From assembly GCA_958510825.1 (NCBI GenBank), contig OY294048.1, forward strand, positions 18,431,589 to 18,495,588: 64,000 nt of DNA. Direction: 5' to 3'. Both the position numbers and the translations under genes were made by a program. The notes beneath the pieces are model-generated. The model saw only the letters and a list, made by a program, of their open reading frames with translations, was not told the DNA's origin and made no database searches. The DNA comes from Brachypterus glaber. Lineage: Eukaryota; Arthropoda; Insecta; Coleoptera; Kateretidae. Below are positions 52,498 through 64,000 of the stretch, piece by piece (the stretch's first letter is position 1; each line of letters starts with the position of its first letter).

Positions 52498-55400
52498 GTA
52501 AGTCAACATTTAAAAAACTTATTTAATTTCATATGTTTTTTTCTATTTGAGTTGCAGGAGTTATTTTATAGTGCAGCTGTACACAAAACATGCAAACAAA
52601 AATTTAAATGTACAGTGGGAAATTTGGATTAGTGCAATATAAGATAAATACAATAATGTTAGAAAAATTATAAAATTTTTTAAATTTTTTTCTTGAGATG
52701 CGTTTTCGTATGTTTTGACCCTTCTTAGTGTTTTCATTATGGGCATTATCGTTTCTTTTATATTACTATTTGAGAATTTCAATTTTTTTTATTTTAAAGC
52801 ATTTGGAGTAGGGTCCGGGACATAATTTTTTTGCTGCATTATTAAGACAGTAAAATAGAGGTTATATTTTCGAACTAAAGTAGTTAGGTTGGAGGGTGAC
52901 CAACATCCTAAATAGCCTCAGCGAAAGTGTTAAAAATATTTCTAATTGAACTCGAAAAACTAAAAAAAAAAAATGTCTGCAGTGAAATTTCATTTGTATC
53001 GCTTGACACTGACACACTCGTTGCCGTATTAAATACTAAACGTTTTTGCTTATAGTTCTCCGCATGAAAGAAAGTCTCCGACGAAAGGGGGACGAATCAT
53101 TCGCTCTATTCTTTCCGTTAAGAGCGTTAAAAGACGTGCGTGCCTACATCGGGCCTTCCACTTGCACACACATTCCAAACATATTTCCCGTAGCCACAGA
53201 TCGGTGCGTCTAACTATATATGAAACCTCACAAAAATTTAGTTAACATTCACTGGTTGTTACAATTACCAGATTGATTGATGAAGAGAAACAAGATGAGG
53301 ATTCGTACCTCAAACACTGCGGCCACCTGCGGGCCTATTGTGTTATTCTTGGGTCTCTTGCTAGTCAAATAGCTTCGTTTCCTTTATCAGGCTTACTAGG
53401 CTGTTTACTAGATTTGCATTGGAGAGCATAGCTTCTGGGTTACCATTTCCCGGTTGCCGGTGTCTCCAGCGATGTAGAGCCACGCAGTCAAAGAGAACAT
53501 GAGAGGCTGTTTCCGCCTCCTCATTACACATTCTGCATATTGGCTCATCACTATACACGGATGGTGTGCATGTGTTTCCTCAGGTGGCAGTGACCAGTTA
53601 TTAGCCCTATCACCTTCCTAAGGTGGTCCCTGCCAATATGTAGAAGGTTCTTGGTTAGTGGACCAGCAGTTATTGCAGCGCCAAGTATTAACTTGCTTTA
53701 CCTGAGTCCCGGTGCCTGACCCCACTGTAAATTTTGCTGGGATTTTATCCAGTTAGATATCTAGCTTTTTACCGTGGTTTTGGTTATGCCAATAGCCGGC
53801 TCAGGTCCAATGAAGGGAGTTTCCGATCCTTCTCTTGCGAACAATTACCAGAACTATAACAACGTTAAGTATTACTGTAACAATCAGGGAATGTTAACTA
53901 CACTTTCATGGGGTTCCGTATAAGCAAAAATGTTTAGTATTCACTACGCTAATGAGCTCTCAGTGCAAAAAAGGAAGATAATGCATTAATTTTAACTATT
54001 TACAATTTTGTGAATGCTCGACATCCTTTGTTAAACTGTGCAGTGGAAAAAAAATCTTAAAATAACTTCTGAATTATAGGCTCATAATCACACGAATTTT
54101 GCGTGTGCTTAATAAAGGCGTATTAATTGTTCAGGTCTCTTGCAAAACAAGTTTACACTACGATATTTCAAGATACATAGGTACTTGAAATTTTGACCAA
54201 ATTTTTTTTCCACGTTGAAAATCTTTGGTCTTTGTGTCAAAGCGTTCTTGAAATATTGTACTGTAAAGTTGTTTTGCAAGCGACCTCGGCCATTAATACG
54301 TGAATAAATAAGCACTGCTTATGTGCTCATAAGCACAAGCGAATTCCTTATTTCTTGAGTTTGCAACAGGACAAACGAATATCGCTTATTGTTATTGAAA
54401 GTACTATGCCTAACAAATGATGGTATGCTAAGAACTAAAACAGTTTATTACAGTTTTTCCAATTGGTCTTAGAAAAAATCGTAATTTTCCCAAATGCATA
54501 TTTTTTTGTAAAAACCACTTAAATAGAAAAAGAAATAGAATACAATACTCATATTATTTTACTGTTGGCGTACTTGTCCATTAAAAAACTTGCCGCAAGG
54601 GGCTCGGTTTTTTAATTTGGATGCGTGCGCCAAAAACGTATAATAAAAGCACTATTTTAATATACTATTTTTCACTTTAGTTAGTAGGTAGTCACCATTA
54701 TTTAACTATTTTTAATTTATTATAATAATATAATTTTTTTTTTAATTCGAGAACTTCCACGCTCACACACAGAGAAAAAAATTCTAATATGAAGTATTTG
54801 TTATACTTGTGTTAGCTATTTATAAGGTGAGGGAGCCAATTATTGTCATGACATTTTATTTTTTAATGCATTCAAATTTATTTGTAATCACCTGCAACAT
54901 TACTACATTAACAATAAACATATCTTTATTCTAATGGGTAAAAAATAAATAAACTGCAGGAGCTTAAAAATATATATTATTGCTTTCTATAAAAGATTGC
55001 ATACTGACAATATTAGGAACCCATGTCCTAAATATTGCCAGGGTACTGGAAATAATAGTAAAGAACAAACTTACTAGAAATTAACAAACTAATAAGAAAA
55101 TATTATAACAATAACACTTTCAGCTGTTTGAGAACTTAAATAACAATTTGTCATTTTAGTAAGCCCCACGCCCTCTTCATGCACGTATCGATTACAATCT
55201 CATATCGGCCTGGCGATTCTCTTTAAATATAGAGCTGTCATCTACGCAACGCAATATTAGGAACACAGCTACAAAACAATCTCAAAAAAATACCTTGGCT
55301 TCTTTACTGAATGAATCACAATATGGGCCAAAAAAGTGCATGTTTGTGCCTACCTTATAACATTTTTGCCCTGCAATAATTGATTCTACCCAACTTGCGA

Positions 55401-58400
55401 CAGTCAGCACAACTTTATAAGTTTATATAGTAGAAGAGCACGAAACACGAAGTGCGTTTTTGTGTATGCTATAATACAGAGGACGAACTAACAAGTTTGA
55501 GTGGGGGTGACAATATTAGGAACATGTCATTAGTTGGCTCACCCACCTTACAAGTATAACAATATATAAACATATATAAATAATTTTAAAAATATGTGTC
55601 AATTTGTTTCAAGTTCAAATCCTTTTTTTCCAAGAAATTAGTATTATTTAATTACACAGCCACACAAAAAAATAAAATTCATATACCTTTTTTGAAACCA
55701 TTGTATTTCTATGTATTTTGAGCTGCTGAATCCGATTTTGAGGTCAAAATAGCACCTCATAAGATTAGTTTTCGAGATAACCTCAAAAAACCTTATATTC
55801 GAAAATAACGTTTTTTGAGGTTATTTTCAAAACTAATGGGATGAGGTGCTGTTTTAAATTCGGGTTCAGCTCCTCAAAATACATAGAATACAATGGTCTC
55901 CAAAAAAAATTATTAACCTTTTTTTTGTGGCTACATGTGGGGCCACAGAAACTAAAAAAAAAGTTAACCATTTTTTTGAGGTGCTGAACCCGAATTTGAA
56001 GTCAAAACAGCAAATCATGCCATTAGTTTGGAGATAAACTAAAAAAACCTTATTTTTATACTAAAGAATTATGTTTTTTGAGGTTATCTCAAAAACTAAT
56101 CGTATGAGGTGCTATTTCGACCTCAAAATCGGATTCACTACCTCAAAATACATGGTTTCAAAAAAGGAATATGGGTTTTATTTTTTTTTTGTGTGGCTGT
56201 GTTATTTTTAGTAACTTAAATACTCAGTAAAAATATTTAATTACCATCATTTAAGTCTTTAAATTTCAATACAAGAAATGTTATCATTTAAATCAAGTAC
56301 TTTTATGTGATTTATGTTTAACCTACCTATTGGTAGTATCAAGCAAAATATTTCTCTGTGTACAGATAAATATTTTTATCCAATACATACAGATAATAAG
56401 ACAATTACCAGCTTTATTTTAAATAGATAAACTCAATAATAACCCCCACGGATAATTATTTATTTTACCCACTCAACTGTCACTTGTCAAATTATTTTCT
56501 TGTAAATTTCATTAAAATTTTTAATAAAAATATGAATTCCTAAGCTATTTATTGGATAAAACCTTGTATGGCACTGATGGGTAAACCGATATTGCCCATT
56601 CGAAAATTAACCTTGGCTGACGCCTCACAGGTTAATTTTCTCATGGGCAATATCTTACTTTACCCACTAGTACAATAAATAACTATTTTCTTTCCTAAGT
56701 AGTACTAGTAAATAATTATAAAGCTTGTTTTTTTCATTAATTTTATCGTTCAATTATCATGAATTAAATTTAATAAAATAAATTTTAATAACTTTTTAAA
56801 TTATGAATATAATTATTAATAATTAATAAAATCAATAACTAGCTTAATATAATGATAAAAGTGCTAAAAGGAACCTAAATTTTGAACAACAGATGAAAGT
56901 ATTTATTTCTGAAAATTTCAAGCTTGCAAGACTACTCGATTTTTAAGAAAACTTCAACAAACAGCATTTGGTTAAGCTGGAGCTAAAGTGGTCTAACTAA
57001 CATTTTTGGCGAAAATGAGTTACGGCCATATTTCAATACTAGACATTATATATTTATAGTTTAAACGCATTTTAGGTCTATAAACCTGCCCAAACCCCTT
57101 AATTTAAACGATAACATTTAGGAACTCTACATTTATTTATTTTTTAAATTTGTTAAAAACGGTTTAACTCATTGTATTTTAAATATGTATTTTCCTATTT
57201 CTAAATAATATTTGCAAAAAATATATATAAACGAGCTTTATATAATATAATAAAATTATTTTTGGGTGTACCCAAGTATTACGCAACACTTTTTGGGGTA
57301 TACTAAATAAGCCTGTTTTTTACAAAAAAAAAAGGGTCACAATATGAATAATTTTAGCTAAAAACGCACAAGAAACGTTGTATAGAACATAAAAAGACCC
57401 ACTAAATAAGATTATAATTAATTTAATGTAATTTTAAAGCTATTTGACACATAAATTTTAGAAATTGCTATTTTTGCCAAAAGTAAAAAAGCTAAAGTTG
57501 TCTAACTAACATTGTTTTCAACACTCGTTATTTCCCAAACAAAACCAACTATTGCAAAATTTATGTATGAAATAGCTTTAAAATGACATTAAAATAATTA
57601 AAATTATATTATATGAGTAGGTTTAAGTATTATTTTACACCTACTGTTCCAACTTACCAAAAAAAAAAAAAATTAACTATTGTGTGAAAAGAGACTATGA
57701 GTTTTTTCCTAAAACGTGTCGCGTAATAATTGAAGGCACCCAAAACTAAAGTTATTTTAATGAGATACGTTTTTTTATATTTTATGCTAACATATCCCTA
57801 AAAAGTTTAGTTTTAAAGGTAAAAGTGATTAAATTATAAGTCAAAGCGCGTTTTCTTCATTTTCTCCATATTTACATTTTGTTACTTAGACCACTTTAGC
57901 TCCAGCTTCACCATTTCTACTAAAATTTTACTTTATTATCTAAATAAAAATAGTTAAAAAGTGCTACACTGTAAAAAATGGTGGTAAAATAGGATTGTAA
58001 TATTAGGATTACACTGTAAATTTCACTTAAACCGATTTTTTAACTGTTTTATAGGAAATTTAAATGAACCTTTAAAACTCTTACACTGCTACACTGTAAA
58101 AAATGGTGGTAAAATAGGATTGTAATATTAGGATTACACTGTAAATTTCACTTAAACCGATTTTTTAACTGTTTTATAGGAAATTTAAATGAACCTTTAA
58201 AACTCTTTAAACTTAGGATGACAATGTAATATTACAATTTTATATTAAATTATGTTTTAAAATTAAAATGAATAACACTGGTCGACAAAAACAAAACACA
58301 TCTTTCTATTTTGTCTGATATATCATTTTCGATGTACTTTTTGATGCTGAACATGAATTTGGCCTCCATTTGTTGACTTTGGTTCTGGATTCGGAGATAA

Positions 58401-61400
58401 ATGCTACTGCTTTTTAAAAAAAAACATAGCGTTGTTTTCAGCCCTAAAAATGTTTTCCAAGGACATTATACATCTATAAGATGCAGTTTTTTAAGCAGAT
58501 TTTAAAAATATTTTGTTTTTTTATATATCTAACGGTTTTCGAGAAAAGTTAAAAAAAAGTTAAACATTTTTAAATGCCTATTTCTCAGTTATTACTAAAG
58601 CTTTGTTTTATAGCCCATTTGGACATTTTTTTTGTTTTTTAATACTCATCAATTATGTAAAATCAGATTTGAGATTGAAATTTTCTGTCCAGTGATATAA
58701 GTAAAAAAACCCACCCATGTTTTTAAAGTTCGAAAAACACGCTTTTTTGGTGATTTTGAACAAGGCAATTAGAAATAAAACTTTTATTTTAACATTTAAC
58801 ATAATGTTATAAATTTTTAGGACTGAAAACAAGGATATTTAACTTTTTTTTCAAAAAAGCAGTAGCATTTATCTCCGAATCCCGCACCAGTCAACAAATG
58901 GAGGTCAAATTCGTGTTCAGCATCAAAAAATATATCGACAAAATGGAAAGATATGTTTTTTTTTGTCGACCAGCGTAATTAAAAAAAAATCTTTAAATGT
59001 ACCTACCCTTTAACTTTAGAATGACAACGTAATATTAAAATTTTATCCTAAAACTACAATATTGTCTTAAAATTACGTTATGAAATTGGGTAAAATATGC
59101 AGTTTTAAAATCCAAAGTTAAAGCAAAATTGTAATTTTACTGTAAAATTCAGGTACCGATATAACGGTATATATCACAATAGACGGTAATTAAATTGCTT
59201 ATCAGCACCGGAATAATTTTTTTCACTGTAGTAGTGAAAAATTAGTACATAAACTAGGGTAGAGGAAACTATTATATGATGCACCGCATCTCGGGATATA
59301 ATACCCTCGGATACAAAAAAGTATTTTTTTCACCACCAGCCTAAAACCTCATCTTTATTACTGTTCTTTTCATTGGTAGAAATATTAGTTCTCTACCTAT
59401 GACGTCAGAGTTTCTAAAAATAATGAAATTGCACCATGGCTAATAATGAATTTTTATTCAGCTGTTTTGGCATCTGATGTTTCACTTAAAAGTGTCTTTA
59501 GGCACCAAACTTATTTATTGCATGATAAATTAAAAAATATTAACTAAATTAGTACCTATAAAACATGTTTTACAAAAAACACTTCCAAAAGTGAAAATCA
59601 TTGGTCCATCATATTCAACCATAGATTATACAACCCATATATTACTGTAAGGATCATAGATTACAAGGTACAACCCCCATATATTGATTTTTGAGGCAAT
59701 AGATTCTCTCTCACAGTTTTCGCCTGTCCCCTTATTTCTGGGGGAGTACCAGAATCATCACTTTGCATTTCACTTTCCATTTTTATATATTTTATCACAC
59801 TTAACACGGAAACACTTTCTAACTTAATAATTTTAGCAGATCACCAGAAAATTTCTGCCAGAAATGTCAAGTTATTCATTTGTTTTTTTTAATGGCCGCG
59901 AACGGCCAGCGTGATATTTTAAATTTATAAGCTTTTTCATTAAATTTTAGTAAAATAAATAAATAAATAGCTAATTAATTGTACTGGTAGTGAAAAAAAT
60001 ACTATATTTTCCACGTGAGTGAAGATTTAACATTTTAGACCGCGTCTTGCGGGCTTCGCTCTAGCGCGCTCATCCCGCAATTTGACGCAGGTCAAAAATG
60101 TTAAACTTCTCTCACTTGATAAATAATATACTATTCTATTGGTTTGGACTTTTGGTTTAATATTATTATTTTTTAGCCAGTTACATTAAAGCTTGTAAGG
60201 ATGACGATAAGTTGAGTAAATGTACTGTAAAGAATGCAAATGAAGCTTTGGTCAGAATTTTGAAAGGTAACTATTGCAAAGCATTCAGTCTACTGTACTG
60301 TACTGTGCCCCCTTGCCCTCCCTAGACTAAACTAATGATAATTTTTCGATTTAATTGTGTTTTTTTTTTAAATATTTGCTATGTCTAAAAAGAAGAAAAA
60401 TAAATAAAAAATAAACCAATTTTTTTTTAGTTTTTGCTCGATTTTTTGTTTCCTGTTTCATGAGAGCTGTATTATAATGAATTAAATTTGCATTTTTGTT
60501 TGCATACATAGAAAATTTTTTGGATTAATATTGCCTTAAAGAACAAAATAAATAAAGAAGAAAAGTCACAATTGTGACACCCTGGAGGGTAAGGGGTACA
60601 CGATTTATGTTTGATATTTTTTCTATACTTCTCGCTTATAAGGGAAAACAATAAGTTTAAACTAGGATATAATTATTATTACTATTATAGTAATATTATA
60701 TTATTATACAGGATGATGGTCCATTGTTCATGACAATCCTTAATATTTTAATAACTGTGTGAGTCCATGATTTATGGCCCTACAGTAAGGTGCAAGGGTG
60801 CGAAAATTTCAAATGTTAACGGACTACCCCCCAAATGTATTGTTCCCTATAAAAAATGCACAGATTTTGCCAAAATCGAACCATTCCTAAAGGTGGGTAC
60901 CAGCAACAAAAAAAGCATTTTCTTGTAAGGGAACATTCAAGTATTACGTAAAGCAAATTTTGATCATTTTGGACCCCCACAACCCCCACTGTAACGCTAT
61001 TTTCCTATACCATTAACATGGGTGTAACACTTCAAAATTTACTTTAATTTAAAAACAAAAGAGGGAAATTGGACATGGAATTTACGAAAAAAAATTGTTT
61101 TTGTTGAAACACAGTGCAGCTAAACATGTTTTCAACTGATGTTATTCTATCCTCCACATATATGAAATTTAAAGCAGACACGCCTTTCCATGCATCCAGA
61201 CTGAGCAATAAAAACTTCCGTCTTCTCTATAGAGAGGTTATAACCTCTCTGAGTGGAATAAAATAATAATGGGACCGCTTTTTTCTTGAAGCTGTTTTTT
61301 TAATGTCAGCTAAGCGTAACAATTCATTGAAAATAATGGGTTATTTGCTGCTATCTATAGGTTTTTCATTTAAATTCTTATAAATAACTGTTCCAAGATT

Positions 61401-63896
61401 TAAGAAAGCTATAATATAGCTTTCTTTTGTATTATATTAAACTATTTTATAAAAAAGCATTCAACCAGGAAAATTTTTTTTGAGTGTAACATATATGATA
61501 CATAGCGTTAAAAAAACATTTTTATTTATATTGTTAATTTTTTTCAATTTTTGTTTGTCTTTAAATAATTTAAAAAAGAAATTTTATTAAAAAAAAAAAA
61601 TTGAAACAAAAAATTAAATATTTTCTTTTAAGGGGTTATTGTGGGACAAATTAAAAATTGGCTAGGCCACAACTTTAAAAACAGCGCGGGCTTAAGTATG
61701 AGCTTTCCTGTTGCAAAACAGGCTTATATACTGTAAATAGGATAAATGGATGTCCCGCTCAAAATAAAAATTGACCTGTCCAAGTAACGGGTCTTTTAAT
61801 AGGAGTGATAGGTTTTTAAATAGAGATCTTGGTTTCTGATATATATTATTTTTGCTTCCAGGTGTCAAAATATTCAGTATTGTTTGCAGTTCATACAGCG
61901 TTTGACGCTTCTCGGCCGTTTAAAAATTATTAAAAAGTTCAAGCTCAGTTGTGGGTGATCAACGTCTGTTCACCAACGAATTGGGTCGCCGTCACTGCTC
62001 AGGGCATAAGCCCCACTGTGGAAAAGTTTATGCATGAGTTCACTTTATAGGACAATAAACCACTAACAAGAAAACGAAACGAGCAAAGTGGGGAGAATAT
62101 AGCAGCTACTTCGACCGTTTCGTTGTCTTGTTGGTGGATTATAGTAATGTAAAGTGAAGTCATGCTCAAACTTTTCCACAGTGCGGCGTAAAGCCTGCAC
62201 AGTGACGGCGATCCAATTCTCTGGTGAACAAACGTTGAGTACCTAGAACTGAGCTTGAACTTTGATAATATTGTTTATTAACTCCGAAACGGCAGGGAAG
62301 TATTAAACGCTGCATGATAAAACTGCAAACTATACTAAATAGTTTATCACCTGACCGGGTGTCCCATATCATTTACCCAGCGATTTTCTCGTAAACTAAA
62401 AGAGATAATTATGTTCTGAGAAAACCATCTTAAATGAGACAACTTAAACTATCTTTTAGCAAATATTTAATACTTTCAGCTCTTAAAATGTGGGCATAGA
62501 GGGACATTTTTTTAAATGGAAAGGGGGGTCTTGTGATACATCATTTTAAAAGTTATTAAATTCTCCATTTAACTATATATATATTTTTTTGGGTTTAAAT
62601 AGGGTTGAAAATGGGTATTTTTGTCAAAATTACTCTAAAAAATCAACAATTTTCTTAAAAGTTTCTAATTTCATGATTAAAAAACGTAAATTATACTTTT
62701 AAACTAATTTTAATTGACATAAATAAAAATGTACAAAAAAAAAATAAAAAAATTGCATTTTTAGCACAAAAAATTAAAGAGTCAAAACCTTAAAAAATTG
62801 TTTAAAAAATAAAAAAATATACAGTCTAATAGAGAATTTTATTTGCTTTAAAATAATTTATCACACGACCCTCCTTTCTATTAAAAAAACTCCCTCCCGT
62901 GCCCCCCTGCCCACATTTTGAGAGCTGAAAGTATCAAATATATGCTAAAAGATAGTATAAGTTGTCTAATTTAAGACGGTTTTGGCAGAACTTGATTATG
63001 TATTTTAATTTTCGAGAATATCGCTGGGTAAATAGAGTTGGGACACCCGGTATATCTCAGAAACTGAGAAATCTCTATTTAAAAACGTATCACTCCTATT
63101 GATAGACCCGTCACTTTTCTTTTAAATGTATTATTTTCTAAATATTGCTAAATTTATTAATGTAATAAGATGTTCAAATATGAAGTTTTTGCACAATACA
63201 CAGTTAGTCAAAAGATTATCCACGTGTATTTGTTAATTAGATAGTTAAAAAATCTAATTAACAGTTCATACAAATTTAAGTACTTAAGTAATTAAAATAG
63301 CAATAAAATCTTTTACACTTTTGACTAGCTATAAATCATTTAATTAGGTCAAGTTTTAACTTTTAGTATCTATAAAAATTACTTGTTGCAGAATTCAATT
63401 ATTTAGGTGTGAATGACATGACCCTTTACAGCTCTAATTAGTTTCTTCTTTTTACTTATATATAATTGTAATTTATAAGTATACCGGTAACTATGAAAGG
63501 GTCCAAAAAAGCAATTAATTTTCAAGTCATTAAAAGTTAAAACTTGACCTAATTAAATGATTTATAGCTAGTCAAAAGTGTAAAAGATTTTATTGCTATT
63601 TTAATTACTTAAGTACTTAAATTTTTATGAACTGTTAATTAGATTTTTTAACTATCTAATTAACAAATACACGTGGATAATCTTTTGACTAACTGTGTAT
63701 TGTGATCTAGCAAAAACTTCATATTTTGAAAACTTCACACTGTTTTATATTTTATAGGAGATAAAGCATATCACTTTCCTAATTTTAACATGTACGCCAT
63801 ACCAGAAGTACGTTTATCAGCAGGACAAAACTTGCAATTTATTTTAAAGGATACTACTCTTCGTGGATTAGAAAGTATAAAAGTCCTTAGTACCCG
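52437..63896 (+). CDS. takeout/JHBP-family gene B, exons 1-3 (continues past the window)
   Basis: Paralogue of gene A on the same strand. Exons 52437-52497 (61 nt), 60177-60266 (90 nt) and 63758-63896 (139 nt) have exactly the lengths and splice phases of gene A exons 1-3. Exon 1 encodes a signal peptide (MKSIIFTLLTLSLG) differing from A at two of 20 positions. Exon 2 keeps ACKDDDKLSKC. Exon 3 runs from GDKAYHFPNF to SIKVLSTR and ends at a GTAAGTT donor, so exons 4-6 must lie beyond 64000. No frameshift or stop is seen, and substitutions keep the family pattern, so it is probably functional. Introns 1 and 2 are larger than A's without its retroelement, because of separate transposon insertions. 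Confidence 0.88.
52498..53339 (+). other. gene B intron 1, 5' part, nothing recognised
   Basis: The first 45 bases resemble gene A intron 1; the rest is unrelated AT-rich DNA and, from about 53000, GC-richer DNA that may belong to the LINE insertion downstream. Confidence 0.4.
53340..53830 (-). pseudogene. LINE RNase H / C-terminal fragment, minus strand
   Basis: The minus strand reads RKVIGLITGHCHLRKHMHTI and, after a break, EPICRMCNEEAETASHVLFD with CVALHRWR. This is the end of the RNase H domain plus the Cys-Cys-His-Cys tail found in Jockey/I/R1-group LINE proteins. A frameshift and a stop between the two parts show decay. It lies in gene B intron 1, opposite in orientation. Confidence 0.75.
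54070..54680 (+). repeat. repeat block shared with gene A intron 1, with palindrome insertion
   Basis: Corresponds to 16850-17220 (AGGCTCATAATCACACG, TTTCTTGAGTTTGCAAC, CTTGTCCATTAAAAAACTTG, GCGCCAAAAACGTATAATAA). An R3-type palindrome at 54117-54302 (TACACTACGATATTTCAA and its inverse, bounded by CGTATTAAT / ATTAATACG) is extra here. Confidence 0.75.
54824..55553. mobile_element. ~730-bp TIR element in gene B intron 1
   Basis: Ends AAGGTGAGGGAGCCAATTAT and its imperfect inverse ATTAGTTGGCTCACCCACCTT; GTCATGACA / TGTCATTAG continue inward. GACAATATTAGGAAC recurs inside. No transposase frame. Confidence 0.65.
55655..56210. repeat. tandem pair of ~280-bp palindromes, R4 family
   Basis: Starts ACACAGCCACACAAAAAA and ends TTTTGTGTGGCTGTGT. 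Two head-to-tail palindromes pair CTCAAAATACATAGAA with TTCTATGTATTTTGAG and fold through TTTTTTGAGGTTA. Same layout as 39853-40415. Confidence 0.85.
56377..56690. repeat. repeat R2, copy 3
   Basis: Matches 15589-15905 nearly end to end. Its hairpin is the cleanest of the three: GATATTGCCCAT...GAAAATTAACC against GGTTAATTTTC...ATGGGCAATATC. Confidence 0.85.
56970..57925. repeat. ~950-bp foldback region with an inner palindrome
   Basis: AGCTGGAGCTAAAGTGGTCT near 56980 mirrors AGACCACTTTAGCTCCAGCT near 57890. The inner element 57262-57760 has ends GGGTGTACCCAAGTATTACG and CGTAATAATTGAAGGCACCC, the ATTACG family. Confidence 0.8.
57963..58206. repeat. exact 125-bp tandem duplication
   Basis: Unit 1 begins at 57963 and unit 2 at 58088, both with GCTACACTGTAAAAAATGGT and the following sequence identical to AACCTTTAAAACTCTT. 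No differences within the units were seen. Confidence 0.9.
58276..58976. repeat. ~700-bp foldback element, GGTCGACAAAAA ends
   Basis: CACTGGTCGACAAAAA and TTTTTGTCGACCAGCG are inverted ends. Arms pair GCAGTAGCATTTATCTCCGA and TCAACAAATGGAGGTC with their partners. No transposase frame. Confidence 0.85.
58977..60010. other. gene B intron 1, 3' part, nothing recognised
   Basis: AT-rich. Repeated TGTAATTTTA/AATATTA words continue from the 125-bp duplication. TTCACTGTAGTAGTGAAAA near 59222 is a small hairpin. Confidence 0.4.
60011..60118. repeat. ~108-bp GC-rich hairpin
   Basis: ACGTGAGTGAAGATTTAACA faces TGTTAAACTTCTCTCACTTG around a core TGCGGG...CCCGCA. It ends 59 bp before gene B exon 2. Confidence 0.8.
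60177..60266 (+). CDS. gene B exon 2
   Basis: 90 nt, acceptor ATTTTTTAG, donor GTAACTA. Both family cysteines are kept. Confidence 0.88.
60304..60600. mobile_element. possible TIR insertion in gene B intron 2
   Basis: CCCCTTGCCCTCC and GGAGGGTAAGGGG are inverted at the two ends. The sequence on both sides (TCAGTCTAC..., then TACACGATTTATGTTTG) is contiguous in gene A intron 2, so this stretch is extra in B. Confidence 0.65.
60601..61787 (+). other. gene B intron 2, partly homologous to gene A intron 2
   Basis: 60598-60712 and 61640-61785 match gene A intron 2 (ATGAGCTTTCCT, GGATGTCCCGCTCAAAATAA). GAACATTCAAGTATTACGTA at 60923-60942 is one end of the ATTACGTAA palindrome family. No gene. Confidence 0.5.
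61788..63112. repeat. nested set of three palindromes
   Basis: Outer ends AACGGGTCTTTTAATAGGAG and CTCCTATTGATAGACCCGTC. Inside sit 61867-62345 (TGTTCACCAACGAATTGGGT against its inverse) and 62352-63057 (ACCGGGTGTCCCA-type ends, arms GGGTAAATGATATGGG-like and TTAGCATATATTTGATACTT-like). The site in gene A intron 2 lacks all three. Confidence 0.8.
63173..63732. repeat. ~560-bp near-perfect palindrome just before exon 3
   Basis: CACAGTTAGTCAAAAGATTA is exactly mirrored at the right end. Arms of about 200 bp pair almost without mismatch (TTAGGTCAAGTTTTAACTTT, TAGCTATAAATCATTTAAT). The flanks AAATATGAAGTTTTTGCACA are also inverted. Ends follow TA, as for mariner-type MITEs. Confidence 0.9.
63758..63896 (+). 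CDS. gene B exon 3
   Basis: 139 nt, acceptor TATTTTATAG, donor GTAAGTT. It is the last exon inside the window. Confidence 0.88.
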
Positions 63897-64000
63897 GTAA
63901 GTTTAATCACTGTCCTCGAGGAAACTCTTGCGTTAGAAAAAAAAATTCCAAAAAAAGTCCAAACATTTTTTACTATTTTTTTGCCTTTCTCGGCGTTTTA

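Noticed and set aside
54824..55553. Host exon in gene B intron 1
   Set aside because: The stretch is bounded by inverted ends and has no open frame; gene A joins exons 1 and 2 without it.
62166..62372. 68-codon minus-strand frame
   Set aside because: It lies in a palindrome arm (61867-62345) and has no recognisable domain.

Overview
The window is AT-rich insect nuclear DNA. The host genes are two tandem copies of a takeout/JHBP-family gene (secreted hydrophobic-ligand carriers known from insects), split by GT-AG introns. Both introns and intergenic DNA are packed with transposons, above all long palindromic (foldback/MITE-like) elements. The sequence does not let me name the insect order.

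Layout. 1-15.6 kb is intergenic and repeat-filled: a palindrome broken by a piggyBac-like element, two tRNA-derived SINEs, LINE scraps, and a decayed Tc1/mariner element inside ~690-bp inverted repeats. Gene A (takeout-like) runs 16213-37625 on the + strand in six exons; the joined coding length is 729 nt (242 aa). Its intron 2 holds a complete 8083-bp LTR retrotransposon of the errantivirus type (18722-26804, + strand). That element has two identical 229-bp LTRs, a TATA target duplication, a tRNA-Ser primer binding site, gag, pol and an env-like gene. 37.6-52.4 kb is intergenic repeat DNA with LINE remnants, minisatellites and a 200-N gap. Gene B, a paralogue of A, starts at 52437; exons 1-3 are inside the window and the rest lies beyond its end.

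The most notable object is the retroelement. Its Pol carries, between RNase H and integrase, a ~138-residue domain closely resembling the TARG1/OARD1 class of macro domain (ADP-ribose glycohydrolase), with both catalytic residues of that class in place. Expression features can be read directly: a UUUUUUA -1 slippery heptamer at the gag/pol junction, and a short upstream ORF whose codons become the start of the Env signal peptide when a donor in the leader is used, the uORF stop codon lying inside that donor. Env is interrupted by one in-frame TGA before its membrane anchor. The identical LTRs mark a very recent insertion, in the same orientation as the host gene.

The two takeout copies share exon lengths, splice phases and traces of the same intron sequence, so they arose by duplication including introns. 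Each intron has since collected different insertions.
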